From Goodfellowiella coeruleoviolacea (GTDB lineage: Bacteria > Actinomycetota > Actinomycetes > Mycobacteriales > Pseudonocardiaceae), in the NCBI RefSeq assembly GCF_024171785.1, contig NZ_JAMTCK010000028.1, forward strand, positions 1 to 56,346: a stretch of DNA of 56,346 bases, written 5' to 3'. Of the stretch, positions 1-8,388 are shown piece by piece. The first letter of the stretch is position 1; each line of letters begins with the position of its first letter. Under the pieces are notes generated by a model. That model had not been told where the DNA came from and did not search any database. It saw only the letters and a program-made list of their open reading frames with translations. Made by a program: the position numbers and the translations under genes.

Positions 1-908
1 TTCGGCGCCGTCAACCCATTCGACGCACCGTCCTGATTCACCGCACTACCCCGCACCACCGCCAACACCCGATGACCACGACGCCGCGCATCCGACAACC
101 GCTCCACCAACACCACACCCACACCCTCAGAAAACCCCGTACCATCCGCGGAATCCGAAAACGCCTTGCACCGACCATCCGGCGACAACCCACCCTGCCG
201 CGAGAACTCCACGAACACCCCAGGCGTGGACATCACCGTCACACCACCCGCCAAAGCCAGATCACACTCACCGGACCGCAACGACTGCACCGCCAGATGC
301 AACGCCACCAACGACGACGAACACGCCGTGTCCACCGTCACCGCCGGCCCCTCGAACCCGAACACGTACGACACCCGACCCGACAACACACTCCCAGCGG
401 CACCGGTGTTGAGATACCCCTCAACGCCGTCTGGCACCTGGGTCAGCCCAGCCGCGTAGTCGTGGTACATGAGACCCGCGAACACCCCGGTGCGGCTGCC
501 GCGCAGTGACAGCGGGTCGATCCCCGCCCGCTCGAACACCTCCCAGGACACCTCCAGCAGCAGCCGCTGCTGCGGGTCCATCGCCAACGCCTCACGCGGC
601 GAGATACCGAAGAAGTCCGCGTCGAAACCAGCCACATCGGACAGAAAACCGCCGCCAGGTACGACCGGAGCGCCTGGGCCAGCCCAGCCGCGATCCGCCG
701 GTGGTGGGCCGATGCCCTCACGTCCCTCGATCACCAGGTCCCACAGGTCGGCTGGAGATTGAACTCCACCGGGCAGCCGTGCGGCCATCCCGACGATCGC
801 GATCGGCTCCTGGTCGCGTGCCTCCAGGGTACGGACCAGCTGACGGGCGTCACGCAGTTCGGTTGTCACGCGCCGCAGGTAGTCGACCAGCTGTGCTTCA
901 TCGGCCAT
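1..908 (-). CDS. Modular type I polyketide synthase, N-terminal part (PKS-D, module 8 KS); runs off the window
   Basis: Open reading frame on the minus strand that is still open at base 1, so only about 302 residues are seen. It starts at ATG 908, 24 bases after the glycosyltransferase stop. Residues 1-35 form a charged coiled-coil docking helix ([13 protein letters not shown]...). A ketosynthase follows from about residue 36, with the active-site cysteine in DTACSSS at Cys196; the His motifs lie beyond the edge. By family knowledge it accepts the chain from the previous PKS protein through docking domains, probably from PKS-C. Leu codons change sharply inside the KS: about bases 1-405 use TTG almost throughout, whereas 410-908 use CTG. 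PKS identity is certain; the module number assumes gene order equals use order. Confidence 0.95.
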   Translation of the reverse strand, partial: MADEAQLVDYLRRVTTELRDARQLVRTLEARDQEPIAIVGMAARLPGGVQSPADLWDLVIEGREGIGPPPADRGWAGPGAPVVPGGGFLSDVAGFDADFFGISPREALAMDPQQRLLLEVSWEVFERAGIDPLSLRGSRTGVFAGLMYHDYAAGLTQVPDGVEGYLNTGAAGSVLSGRVSYVFGFEGPAVTVDTACSSSLVALHLAVQSLRSGECDLALAGGVTVMSTPGVFVEFSRQGGLSPDGRCKAFSDSADGTGFSEGVGVVLVERLSDARRRGHRVLAVVRGSAVNQDGASNGLTAP

Positions 909-932
909 TCGACGTCGTTCCTCTTCGGTCGG

Positions 933-2324
933 TCAGCGGTGGGGCGAACCCGGTGAGTGAGGTACCGATCCAGGAAGATGGCTCAGGATGAGGTCTGCGG
1001 CGGCGTCCGCTCCACCCGCGGCTCGCATCCGGTCGCTCCAGTGCGTGGCCCTCTCCTGGAAGGAGTTCTCGGTCAGCAGCCGACGGAGTTTCCCGACGAT
1101 CTCGTCGGCGTTCAGCCGCCAGCCGTCCTGAATCATCAGACCCGCTCCGCTGTCCACCACGCGCACCGCGATGTCCCGGTTGTCCCAGCCGAACGGCACC
1201 ATCAGCATCGGCGTTCCGAAGTAGATACCCTGGTTGGCGCCGCCGGCACCACCATGCGCGACGCTTACCCGAACGTTCGTGTGGGCGAGGACCGCGGGCT
1301 GGGGCACCCAGGATTCCACCCGGAGGTTGGCTGGCAGCTCGGCTGGCAACAACCGTTGCTGGTCGGTGGACATGCTCCACAGCACGTGGTGCTCCGGACC
1401 CAGTTCGCGCACCACGTCCAGCAGCGCGGCGACGTGGTGCGCGGCGAGCCTGGTGATCGTCCCGAGTCCTATGTAGACAACCGATTCGTGGCGGTCGAGC
1501 CACGTGAAGAGATCACCGTGCCTGGCCCGGTCAGGCTCGCCGGTCGGCACCATCGCCCCGAGCATCTTCACGTGGGACGGAACGCCGGGGAAGGTGTACT
1601 CCACTCCGAACACCGAGTTCCCGATAACCGCGACCGCTCCGTCCGCATACCGCGCCGGGGTCACCGCGACGTTCTCGATCCCGGATGCCCTGCGCCGCCT
1701 GGTGACCTCCATCGCCTTCGGAAGCAACTTCGGCGAAAGGAAGACGGTGTGCTGGAACAGCCGGAACAGGACATTGGCACCGAGTTGGGCCGGGCTCATC
1801 CGTCTCGGCAGCCCGGACATCGGTGAGGGGAAACGCCAGGGGAGGTTGCGCGTGTAGAGGAAGCTCACCGGCATGGCGGCGTTCAGCACGTACGGCACTT
1901 CGCGGGTCATCGCCGCGTCGATGGCGGGCGGGAAGTTCCCGTCGATCACCATCAGTGCCGGCCGAATCTCATCCACCGCTTCCAGTACCCGGCGGTACAT
2001 GTCCTCCGCGTAGTCGGCGTTGAGCATCCGGCTGAGCAGTGCGCGGTAACTGCGGCGACGTGAGGTGTGGTACATCTCGGCGTACGCGTCGTCGTCCCAC
2101 TTGTCCGGTGCCATCTCCGGCCAGTGCGGCCCCAGCGAGGCGTGCCGGACCGGGCTCATGTCCCCGAGCGCCTCCACACTCTGCTTCGCGTCGTCGGTGG
2201 TGGCGAACCAGAGCGCACTGACGCCCCGGCGAGCCAGCGCTCCGGCGATCGCCTGGAGTGGTGTGCGCAGTCCGGCGTGGCTCTCGACCGCGAACAGGAT
2301 GGGGTTTTCGGCTGATGCGCTCAC
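933..2324 (-). CDS. Glycosyltransferase, GT1/MGT family
   Basis: 463-residue GT-B fold glycosyltransferase that should transfer an NDP-activated (deoxy)sugar to the polyketide aglycone or to a first sugar in the cytoplasm. The N-terminal strand LFAVESHAGLRTPLQAIAGA and the C-terminal donor-site signature (SVAHGGAGGANQG, then GTPMLMVPFGWDNRD) are typical of the macrolide/UGT superfamily. I chose GTG 2324 because it overlaps the TGA of the upstream glycosyltransferase (GTGA), which implies translational coupling; a start at 2339 would be buried in that gene. It is followed 24 bases later by PKS-D. The local 2,3-dehydratase suggests a 2-deoxysugar donor. Donor and acceptor cannot be read from sequence. 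Confidence 0.88.
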   Translation of the reverse strand: MSASAENPILFAVESHAGLRTPLQAIAGALARRGVSALWFATTDDAKQSVEALGDMSPVRHASLGPHWPEMAPDKWDDDAYAEMYHTSRRRSYRALLSRMLNADYAEDMYRRVLEAVDEIRPALMVIDGNFPPAIDAAMTREVPYVLNAAMPVSFLYTRNLPWRFPSPMSGLPRRMSPAQLGANVLFRLFQHTVFLSPKLLPKAMEVTRRRRASGIENVAVTPARYADGAVAVIGNSVFGVEYTFPGVPSHVKMLGAMVPTGEPDRARHGDLFTWLDRHESVVYIGLGTITRLAAHHVAALLDVVRELGPEHHVLWSMSTDQQRLLPAELPANLRVESWVPQPAVLAHTNVRVSVAHGGAGGANQGIYFGTPMLMVPFGWDNRDIAVRVVDSGAGLMIQDGWRLNADEIVGKLRRLLTENSFQERATHWSDRMRAAGGADAAADLILSHLPGSVPHSPGSPHR

Positions 2325-3568
2325 GGCTTCGCGGCCCACCGCTCGATCACGTCACAGGCGTTCTCCACACCCTGTTCCCCGCGAATCCGATCGCCGAGAG
2401 CGGCAGCGCGGTCCCGCATGCCGTTGTCATCGAGCGCCTGCCGCAGTGCGGCCGTGAGGCGGTCGCCGCTCAGTTCGCTGAACGGCACGGGAGGTGACCC
2501 GACGCCCAACGCTGACACGGTCGCCGACCAGAACGGCTGGTCCCCGTACACCGGCACGGTCACGTGCGGCACCCCGGCGCGAAGCACGTCCGCGGTGTGC
2601 CCGAGCCCGGCGTGGTGTATCACTGCTGCCGACCGCGGCAGCAGCCACTGGTAGTCCACATCATGCACCCGCACCGCATCGGCTGGAAGATCCCGTTCTG
2701 GGCCGTCTACCAGGACCACACGGCGTCCCGCGCGGCGAACGGCGTCGATCACGAGCTGGTGCAGGTCTCCCGCCCGGTAGACCGACCAGTTGCTGCCCAT
2801 GGCGACGACCACGGGTGCTGGTCCGGCGTCGATGAACGCCCGCAGCTCGGGGGACGGCTGTTTGGCGCGGTTCCAGTACCAGAAACCCGTGACGTGCGTG
2901 TTGGTTGGCCAGTCCGGCGACGGAGCGAGCACCTCGGGACTGAAGGGATAAATGACCGGAATGGTTCGGCCGAGATCCCTCAGCGGTGACCTGAACCCGA
3001 ATTCAGGAAGTCCAGAAGATTTACGCACCCGATTTACCGACGGTCGAACGAGAGCCCACTCGATCTGGTTCGAGATGGCGTACGTCGCCCGGTTGTAGAG
3101 CGGCCCGAGGGGCAACCGGGGCAGTCCGATCGCGGGCCGTTCACCGGTCGGTGTGATCGGTTTCCACGAGGTTGTCGCCCATCGGATGGGCGGACCGGTG
3201 AGCGCCGCTCCGTGCGCGAGGCCCGACTGGTTGACCACCACGTCCGCCTGGTCGCCCGCGTCCCGCATGGCCCGGAACAGGTCGGTCTCCGTGCCCGGCG
3301 GCGGCTTGGGCAGCTTCCGGAGGGCTCGGGAGAACTGCAGGGCGGACCCGCCCTTGCGCAGGGCGTCGACCACCGCGGGATGGCTGAAGAAGTCACTGAC
3401 GTTGCCGGGCAGCTCGAAGAACTCGATCCCGGCTTCTTTCACCAGTGGTCCGAGGTCACCGGGACACGCCAGCCGGACCTCGTGGCCGCGGGCGAGCAGC
3501 CCGGCACCCAGCGCGATGAACGGCTGCACGTCCCCGCGCGAGCCAGTGGTCACCAAGGCGATCCTCAT
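2321..3568 (-). CDS. Glycosyltransferase, UDP-glycosyltransferase (sterol-glucosyltransferase-like) family
   Basis: 415-residue GT-B glycosyltransferase of the type often annotated sterol 3-beta-glucosyltransferase, which is common in macrolide clusters. The N terminus MRIALVTTGSRGDVQPFIALG and the C-terminal signature IHHAGLGHTADVLRAGVP followed by VPVYGDQPFW are diagnostic of this branch. ATG 3568 is preferred because GAGGG lies just upstream; an in-frame TTG at 3580 would add only MFEG. It is the first gene after a 350-base gene-free region with TAGGGG boxes, so it probably heads a unit with the second glycosyltransferase and PKS-D. It is only distantly similar to its neighbour, so two separate sugar transfers are likely. 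Confidence 0.88.
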   Translation of the reverse strand: MRIALVTTGSRGDVQPFIALGAGLLARGHEVRLACPGDLGPLVKEAGIEFFELPGNVSDFFSHPAVVDALRKGGSALQFSRALRKLPKPPPGTETDLFRAMRDAGDQADVVVNQSGLAHGAALTGPPIRWATTSWKPITPTGERPAIGLPRLPLGPLYNRATYAISNQIEWALVRPSVNRVRKSSGLPEFGFRSPLRDLGRTIPVIYPFSPEVLAPSPDWPTNTHVTGFWYWNRAKQPSPELRAFIDAGPAPVVVAMGSNWSVYRAGDLHQLVIDAVRRAGRRVVLVDGPERDLPADAVRVHDVDYQWLLPRSAAVIHHAGLGHTADVLRAGVPHVTVPVYGDQPFWSATVSALGVGSPPVPFSELSGDRLTAALRQALDDNGMRDRAAALGDRIRGEQGVENACDVIERWAAKP

Positions 3569-3600
3569 GCCCTCAAACAATCATTCCCGCGGAGTCAGGT

Positions 3601-3680
3601 AAACCCCTAGCAAGCGAATACCGAATCCCGTCGGTTCGCCGTATTCCCGATACCGGACGTAGGGGCACGCCTTAGGGGTT
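3601..3680. promoter_or_regulatory. Control region with three TAGGGG boxes upstream of the glycosyltransferase unit
   Basis: The gap 3569-3918 has no convincing gene. It carries CCCCTAG at 3604-3610 (the box reading toward the glycosyltransferase), TAGGGG at 3660-3665 and TTAGGGG at 3672-3678. The last two are direct copies 13 bases apart. The same hexamer sits in other intergenic regions of this window. The bases are seen directly; the operator role is inferred. Confidence 0.5.
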
Positions 3681-3841
3681 ACGCCCCGATCAGCCGATGT
3701 CGTAGCATTCGCAGTCGGGCAATGGACACGATTCCGTCGTTTTTGCAGCGACTGTTCGCGGCCGGGCCGGGGTGACACCACGCTCGACGGTCGTGCCCGC
3801 TGGTCAACGTTGGCGCTCACCGGTCGCCCGGCCCTAGTGCC

Positions 3842-3888
3842 GTCCGCCGATGGCCGTGCTGGCGGTCGTCACGACCCCGGTGGCGGAC
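3842..3888 (-). terminator. Nested hairpin after the accessory operon
   Basis: Outer arms GTCCGCC (3842-3848) and GGCGGAC (3882-3888) enclose inner arms GGTCG (3864-3868) and CGACC (3872-3876). The element lies about 30 bases past the stop of the hotdog gene. It is a plausible rho-independent-like stop for the long PKS/accessory transcript. There is no U tract, as is usual in actinomycetes. Confidence 0.45.
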
Positions 3889-3918
3889 CCACCACCCCAG
3901 CCGTCGAAGTGGCCGAGG

Positions 3919-4293
3919 TCATGGGTAGTAGCGGAACACCGCTTCGGCGACGCAGGCTGGCTCGGCCTGGTGCTGAACCTCGACGGTGAGGTCGAGTGTC
4001 ACCTGAACGGCACCGTCCTTGGTCACGACCTCCATGACGCTGGCGTGCAACCGGACGAACGCGTCCGCCGGGAGCGGGCCGGGGAACCGGACTCGGTTCA
4101 GGCCGTAGTTCACCCACATCCTGGCACCGCCGAGCAGTTCGCCGAGCAGCGGGATGACCAGCCCCAGCGGAAGGTTGCGGGCCGCTGGATCTCCGGTCGC
4201 CCTCACGAACCGCTCGACCCGAGGTTGGCAGACCCACAACCAGCCAGTCCGGCCGAGATCCAGGCCGGGCCGCACCGTGGAGAACTCGAACAC
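3919..4293 (-). CDS. MaoC-like hotdog protein (enoyl-CoA hydratase family) missing its catalytic segment
   Basis: 124 residues. The flanks match single-hotdog MaoC hydratases well: an N-terminal part LGRTGWLWVCQPRVERFVRATGD and a C-terminal part WVNYGLNRVRFPGPLPA, ending CVAEAVFRYYP. From family knowledge, the stretch after RATGD should hold the catalytic Asp and His (the ...HVD... and ...AHG... region, about 20-25 residues). Here it is replaced by PAARNLPLGL, so the catalytic residues are absent. I chose GTG 4293 with GGGGGTGG upstream; TTG 4317 would overlap the previous gene. It is last in the accessory operon, 13 bases after the CoA-ligase homologue. It may be a structural or regulatory partner, or a gene in decay. 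A hydratase activity should not be assumed. Confidence 0.6.
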   Translation of the reverse strand: MFEFSTVRPGLDLGRTGWLWVCQPRVERFVRATGDPAARNLPLGLVIPLLGELLGGARMWVNYGLNRVRFPGPLPADAFVRLHASVMEVVTKDGAVQVTLDLTVEVQHQAEPACVAEAVFRYYP

Positions 4294-4306
4294 GGGCCAC
4301 CCCCGG

Positions 4307-5518
4307 TTAGTCCACAACAGACACGTAGCCGTCGGCGTTCACGGCGGCGGTGTGCCCGGTGCGCAGCCAGCCATCCCGGCCGAACACCTCGTCCTGGAGG
4401 TCTGGGCGGCGCCAGTATCCGGGCGTCACGTTGGGGCCCGCGATCACCAGTTCTCCATGTTCGCCGGGCGCCGCTTCGCGGCCGTCCGGGCGAATCACCC
4501 GTACGCTGGTGAAGAGATGCGGAACCCCTGCGAAACCCAACTGCTCCGCGGGGCTCGCCTCGGCCAGGTGCAGCACACCCTGGCCCGCTTCGGCCAACCG
4601 GTAGCCCTGGCTGAAGGCCAGTCCCCGGTCGAGGTACCTGCGGGTGGTCCCGGCGCACACCGGAGCGCCGCCGCAGTCGAGGTGCCGGAGACTGGACAGG
4701 TCCGTGCCTGCCCAAGCGTCGCTCGCCGCCATCGCCTCGTACATCGCGGGCACACCGAACATGGACGTCACCCGGTGACGCTCGATCAACTCCAGGACCA
4801 CGATCGGATCGAACGCACCGACGAGCACCACCGTGCCCCCTTTCAGCAAGGTGGGCAGGCAGCTCATGTTGAGCGCCTCGCCGTGCTGCAGCGGTGCCGC
4901 GACCAAGGTGATCTCACTGCCTGCCATGTCGACGTCCACCAGCACGTTGACGCAGTTCCACGTCACGTTGCCGTGAGTCAGGACAACACCTCTGGGCAGC
5001 CCGGTGACACCGGACGCGTACATGATCATGCAGGTGTCGTCCAGGCCGGTCGGTTGGTCGATCGCGTCGGTCGCGCCGCCGGCTATCAGGTCAGCGTACC
5101 GGTGTTCGCCGTCCTGCAACGGCGAACCAAGGGTGATGAACTGCCGGATCACGCCGGAGGCCCGGATCTGGGTCACCATCGCCGCGTGGTCCCGCGGATA
5201 GACGAGCAGGGTGCTGCCCGAGTCGGTGACGTTGTGCACCAGTTCCGGGCCTGCCGCACGGGTGCTCAGCGGCACGAGGATCGCACCGAGCAGACCGGCG
5301 GCGAACAACGTGTCCAGGAAGCTGACGTCGTTCGGCCCGAGGTAGGAAATCCGGTCTCCGGCGAGCACCCCCAGGTCCCGGAAGGCGTGTGCCAGTCGGA
5401 TGGCGCGGTCGTACAACGTCCGGTAGGTCCAGCTCCTGCCGTCCTGCACGACCGCGATCCGGTCGGGGCTCTTTCGGGCGCGGCGTGCCGGCCACGACCC
5501 GACACCCTGGTTGCGCAT
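4307..5518 (-). CDS. Acyl-CoA synthetase/AMP-ligase homologue lacking the C-terminal subdomain
   Basis: 403 residues, against roughly 500-550 for the ANL family. The N-terminal core is clear: P-loop YASGVTGLPRGVVLTHGN at about 167-184 (usual Lys replaced by Arg) and GGAPVCAGT, with GELVIAGPNVTPGYWRRP later. The protein stops 15 residues after the A7 motif, which reads WLRTGH instead of the usual TGD: the ATP-ribose-binding Asp is His389. The whole mobile domain with the catalytic Lys is missing, and the following DNA encodes the hotdog protein, not a shifted frame of that domain. ATG 5518 has an excellent GAGGAGG site. By family it would adenylate a carboxylic acid; as built it is probably a poor or dead ligase, or needs a partner. 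The frame is intact, so it is not an obvious pseudogene. Confidence 0.75.
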   Translation of the reverse strand: MRNQGVGSWPARRARKSPDRIAVVQDGRSWTYRTLYDRAIRLAHAFRDLGVLAGDRISYLGPNDVSFLDTLFAAGLLGAILVPLSTRAAGPELVHNVTDSGSTLLVYPRDHAAMVTQIRASGVIRQFITLGSPLQDGEHRYADLIAGGATDAIDQPTGLDDTCMIMYASGVTGLPRGVVLTHGNVTWNCVNVLVDVDMAGSEITLVAAPLQHGEALNMSCLPTLLKGGTVVLVGAFDPIVVLELIERHRVTSMFGVPAMYEAMAASDAWAGTDLSSLRHLDCGGAPVCAGTTRRYLDRGLAFSQGYRLAEAGQGVLHLAEASPAEQLGFAGVPHLFTSVRVIRPDGREAAPGEHGELVIAGPNVTPGYWRRPDLQDEVFGRDGWLRTGHTAAVNADGYVSVVD

Positions 5519-5549
5519 CCGACGAACCTCCTCGTGCTCGTCTCACCGG

Positions 5550-6638
5550 TCAGTAGACCCCCTCCGGGGCTGCCCGGATCTCCTGCAGGGGTCGGACGTT
5601 GGCGATCCCGTCGCACGGCCACACGTCACCGGTGTCGTACCGCATGACCAGGTCCCGCTCCAGGATGTTGGGCAGGAACAGGTCCTCGTGCAGCACGGTC
5701 AGCCGCAACCGGCCGTACTGCCCGTACCCGACCCGCCGTTGCCAGTCGGCCCGGTCCACCACGGCCATGGTCACCTGGGGGTAGTGCGGCACGTGTGGCA
5801 TGGTCCGGCCGTCGTCGACCACCGGGAGAGCGGAGGCGGATCCGAACGTGTTCCCGTAGGAGACGGTGACCCGTCCCCCGGGCATCGCGTCCACGAAGGA
5901 CATGCGCATCTCGGGCGTCACGTGCGTCCCGCCCAGCAGCGCGCCGCTCAGGCCGCTGACCACGCCTGGCGCGCGACGAATCAGTGTCCGGAACAACGCT
6001 GGCGTGGTGAAGAGGTAGTCGATCGGTTGCGCCTTGAGGATCAGCAGGCCCTGGTCGAGAACGTGGTCCGTGTACTCCTGCGCCTCGCGCACCCGCCCTT
6101 GACGCAACTCCCTCTTGACCCACCTGGGATCGAAGTCGACCGTGTGCACCTCGGCGTCGTACCCCTCGGCGAGCCAGGCGCAGTGCCCGATCAGGTGCGG
6201 TCCGCTCGGAGTGACCCGCAGCCAGGTGCGGCCTCGCTCGAACCCGGCCCGACCAGCCGCCCACCTGCGCCACGTGGCGTAGTGGTCGAGCATCGCGTCG
6301 GTGTAGACCACCCGGCACGGGTCACCCGTGGTGCCGCCGGTCTCCCACACCCGGCAGGTCAGTGGGCGCCGCACGGCCAGGGGAACCAGGTCGACGGGCC
6401 GACCGGTGCGCAGGTCGTCGAGCGGGAATGGACCGAACGCGGTCAGCTCGTCGTAGCGGGTGATGTCGCGGGGGTCGAAGGTCAGCTCCTTCGCCCGCCT
6501 CAGCCAGTACGGGCTGCCCAGGGCGGGGTCGAAGGTTCTCCGCACCACCCGGCTGGTCCACTCGTCCAGGTCGACGTCCAGCCACCGGTCGACCTGCCCC
6601 GCGCCATGCCACCTGGTGTCCGCCACGGCACCGCTCAT
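5550..6638 (-). CDS. Phenylacetate-CoA-ligase-like (PaaK/LuxE branch) adenylate-forming protein, short form
   Basis: 362 residues. The P-loop WETGGTTGDP at about 98-107, VSYGNTFGSAS and the YDTGD motif near 334-338 place it in the PaaK/coenzyme-F390-synthetase/LuxE branch of adenylate-forming enzymes, which often use aryl or aryl-acetic acids. The protein ends 24 residues after TGD, so the roughly 90-residue C-terminal subdomain of PaaK is absent; LuxE-type proteins are also about this short. Unlike its neighbour, its core motifs are intact. ATG 6638 overlaps the stop of the acyltransferase gene (ATGA), giving tight coupling. Inference: it activates a (possibly aromatic) acid that the coupled acyltransferase passes to a carrier protein. 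Substrate unknown. Confidence 0.65.
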   Translation of the reverse strand: MSGAVADTRWHGAGQVDRWLDVDLDEWTSRVVRRTFDPALGSPYWLRRAKELTFDPRDITRYDELTAFGPFPLDDLRTGRPVDLVPLAVRRPLTCRVWETGGTTGDPCRVVYTDAMLDHYATWRRWAAGRAGFERGRTWLRVTPSGPHLIGHCAWLAEGYDAEVHTVDFDPRWVKRELRQGRVREAQEYTDHVLDQGLLILKAQPIDYLFTTPALFRTLIRRAPGVVSGLSGALLGGTHVTPEMRMSFVDAMPGGRVTVSYGNTFGSASALPVVDDGRTMPHVPHYPQVTMAVVDRADWQRRVGYGQYGRLRLTVLHEDLFLPNILERDLVMRYDTGDVWPCDGIANVRPLQEIRAAPEGVY

Positions 6639-7615
6639 CTCGGCTCCACCTCGATTCCCAGCTCGTACAGGATCGCGGCGGCCTTCCCGACGTCCTCGGC
6701 GGTCGACACCTGCACCACCGGGAATGGGAACTCCAGGCCCGCGACGGGGATCGCCACGCCAGGAACGATGGCGGCGCGCACCCCGTACCGGGCCAAGCCC
6801 GCGTTGACGTGCGCGAGGTGGATCGGCCGTGTGGTGTTGTCGAGGATGTCGGCGCGGACGTCGTCCCCGGTTTCCAGGCGCGCATCGCGCAGCCCCGAGA
6901 ACAGCGGAACGCGCGGATCGTGGAACGCCACCTTGTCGACGTACGGCTTCCGCAGGTCGTAGGCGAACTGTTGCAGCGGGGTGTGGCCGCCGTTCAGTGC
7001 TTTCATCACCGTGATCTGCCCCGCCGGCGCCTCCGCGGCCAGCGTCTCCAGCGCGTCGACGTACCCGGAGAACATCACCACGTGAGCCTGTCCCATGTAG
7101 ACCCCGTTGTCCGCCCCGAGGTAGACCCCTGGCCTGCTGTCGCCGCAGTACCAGTCCAGGTCCGCGTCGACCGGTAGCGTGCCGATCGCCATGCCTGTCG
7201 GTGGCTTTCCCGGCTCGACCGTCGGCAGCTTGGTGATGTGGGCCACCAGGTCCAGCAGATCCCGGCGCTCCAGCGAGCCGGCCAGGCAGGCCGCGGTGAA
7301 CGCGCCGAGGCTGAGCCCGCCGATCGCGTTCGGCCGCAGTCCCATCTCGGCCAGGATGTCGGCGATCCCCAGCGAGTTCATGATCTGCCGCACCTGGGAG
7401 GTGTAGGCGACCTCGTGCCGAGGCAGCTGCTCGGCCGAGTCGGCGTCGAGCGACACCGCTGTGGTCAGGTCCTGTGTCAACAGCTGGTCGTGGTCCAGGC
7501 CGGTCCACTCCGCCACCTGGTCACACCAGCGGCGCATCACCGGGTAGCTGTCGTAGAGCGCGGTGCCTGGCGGTTCCAGCGGGATGCCCGCTGTCAGGAT
7601 GTATCCGAGGGTCAT
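6635..7615 (-). CDS. Stand-alone acyltransferase of the malonyl-CoA:ACP transacylase (FabD) fold
   Basis: 326 residues. It carries the nucleophile elbow GGLSLGAF with Ser102 and a likely catalytic His in LNGGHTPLQ. Discrete ATs of this fold move an acyl group between CoA or one ACP and a PKS ACP; in beta-amino-acid macrolactam systems a discrete AT (VinK type) loads the starter. The start ATG 7615 overlaps the previous stop, and its own stop overlaps the PaaK-like start (both ATGA), so ketoreductase, AT and PaaK-like protein are probably made together. The normal extender-type HAFH/YASH motif is not recognisable, so a non-malonyl substrate is likely. No free-standing ACP gene was found in the window; the loading ACP of PKS-A is one possible acceptor. 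Confidence 0.7.
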   Translation of the reverse strand: MTLGYILTAGIPLEPPGTALYDSYPVMRRWCDQVAEWTGLDHDQLLTQDLTTAVSLDADSAEQLPRHEVAYTSQVRQIMNSLGIADILAEMGLRPNAIGGLSLGAFTAACLAGSLERRDLLDLVAHITKLPTVEPGKPPTGMAIGTLPVDADLDWYCGDSRPGVYLGADNGVYMGQAHVVMFSGYVDALETLAAEAPAGQITVMKALNGGHTPLQQFAYDLRKPYVDKVAFHDPRVPLFSGLRDARLETGDDVRADILDNTTRPIHLAHVNAGLARYGVRAAIVPGVAIPVAGLEFPFPVVQVSTAEDVGKAAAILYELGIEVEPR

Positions 7616-8382
7616 CAAGTCCCCTTCCTGGTGCGGTTCGTGCCGGCTGGCACGTAACGGGTGATGAGCTGGGTGAGGTAGTCCCGCTCGAAACCGCGCT
7701 CGTCGATTTCCGGAACCAGCTCGCGCAGCCGGGCGATCCGAAGTGGACCGTTCTGTGCTGGCCTGTCGACCACTGCTTTCTCGGCGACGGTGCCGAGTCT
7801 GGCCTCGATCGCCTCGACGATCCGCTCCACCGGCTCTGGTGTCCCCGAGGCGACGTTGATGACCTCGTCGTGGACGCCCTTGACCAGCAGTCTGTCGATC
7901 AACCAGCCCAGATCCCGAACATCGAGCAGGTCCCGATGGGCACCGCGGTAAAGGGTGACCCGACCCGAACGGACCTGCTCCGTCAGCGCCGGCAGCAGTT
8001 GGTGCCTCGGTTGCCCGTGGCCCACCACGTGGGTCAGCCGCAGGATCAGCCAGCGCATCCCGGACCGGGCCAGCATGGACTCCAGGGCGAGCTTGTGCCG
8101 GGCGTACGCGGTGCGCGGAAAGACCGGTCCGCACTCGGTTCCCGTGCTCAGCCGGTTTCCATACATCCCCCCAGCCGCGGTGGAGAAGAAAACGATGGTG
8201 CGGCCCGAGTGGAGGTGCTCCGCCACCGTGTCGGTGAGCAGCGCGGCCTCCCGGTCGAAGTCCTCAAGGGATCGGGAATGCGTCCAGGACACCCCGGCCG
8301 CGATCGCCGTGACGTGGGGGTGCCGGTCACTCAGGTGCTCAGCCAGGTTCCTGGCGAGAAATCCGTTTCCGATGATTTGCAC
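7615..8382 (-). CDS. NAD(P)-dependent SDR, probable NDP-hexose 4-ketoreductase
   Basis: 255 residues, a short extended-SDR protein. A nucleotide-binding start MQIIGNGFLAR (a reduced form of GxxGxxG), an active-site region FFSTAAGGMYGN and the catalytic pair Tyr93/Lys97 (TAYARHKLALE) are visible. Deoxysugar 4-ketoreductases of this kind follow NDP-hexose 2,3-dehydratases, and it lies 6 bases downstream of one. The start GTG 8382 has GAGGCGCC in front. Role: stereospecific reduction of the 4-keto group of the NDP-2,6-dideoxy-4-ketohexose before glycosyl transfer. A 3-ketoreductase or epimerase role cannot be excluded. The other sugar genes (nucleotidyltransferase, 4,6-dehydratase) are not in the window. 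Confidence 0.7.
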   Translation of the reverse strand: MQIIGNGFLARNLAEHLSDRHPHVTAIAAGVSWTHSRSLEDFDREAALLTDTVAEHLHSGRTIVFFSTAAGGMYGNRLSTGTECGPVFPRTAYARHKLALESMLARSGMRWLILRLTHVVGHGQPRHQLLPALTEQVRSGRVTLYRGAHRDLLDVRDLGWLIDRLLVKGVHDEVINVASGTPEPVERIVEAIEARLGTVAEKAVVDRPAQNGPLRIARLRELVPEIDERGFERDYLTQLITRYVPAGTNRTRKGT

Positions 8383-8388
8383 GGCGCC

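Noticed and set aside
3581-3820. 79-codon minus-strand frame in the gap before the glycosyltransferase
   Set aside because: No family features, Arg-rich, and it runs over the TAGGGG boxes.
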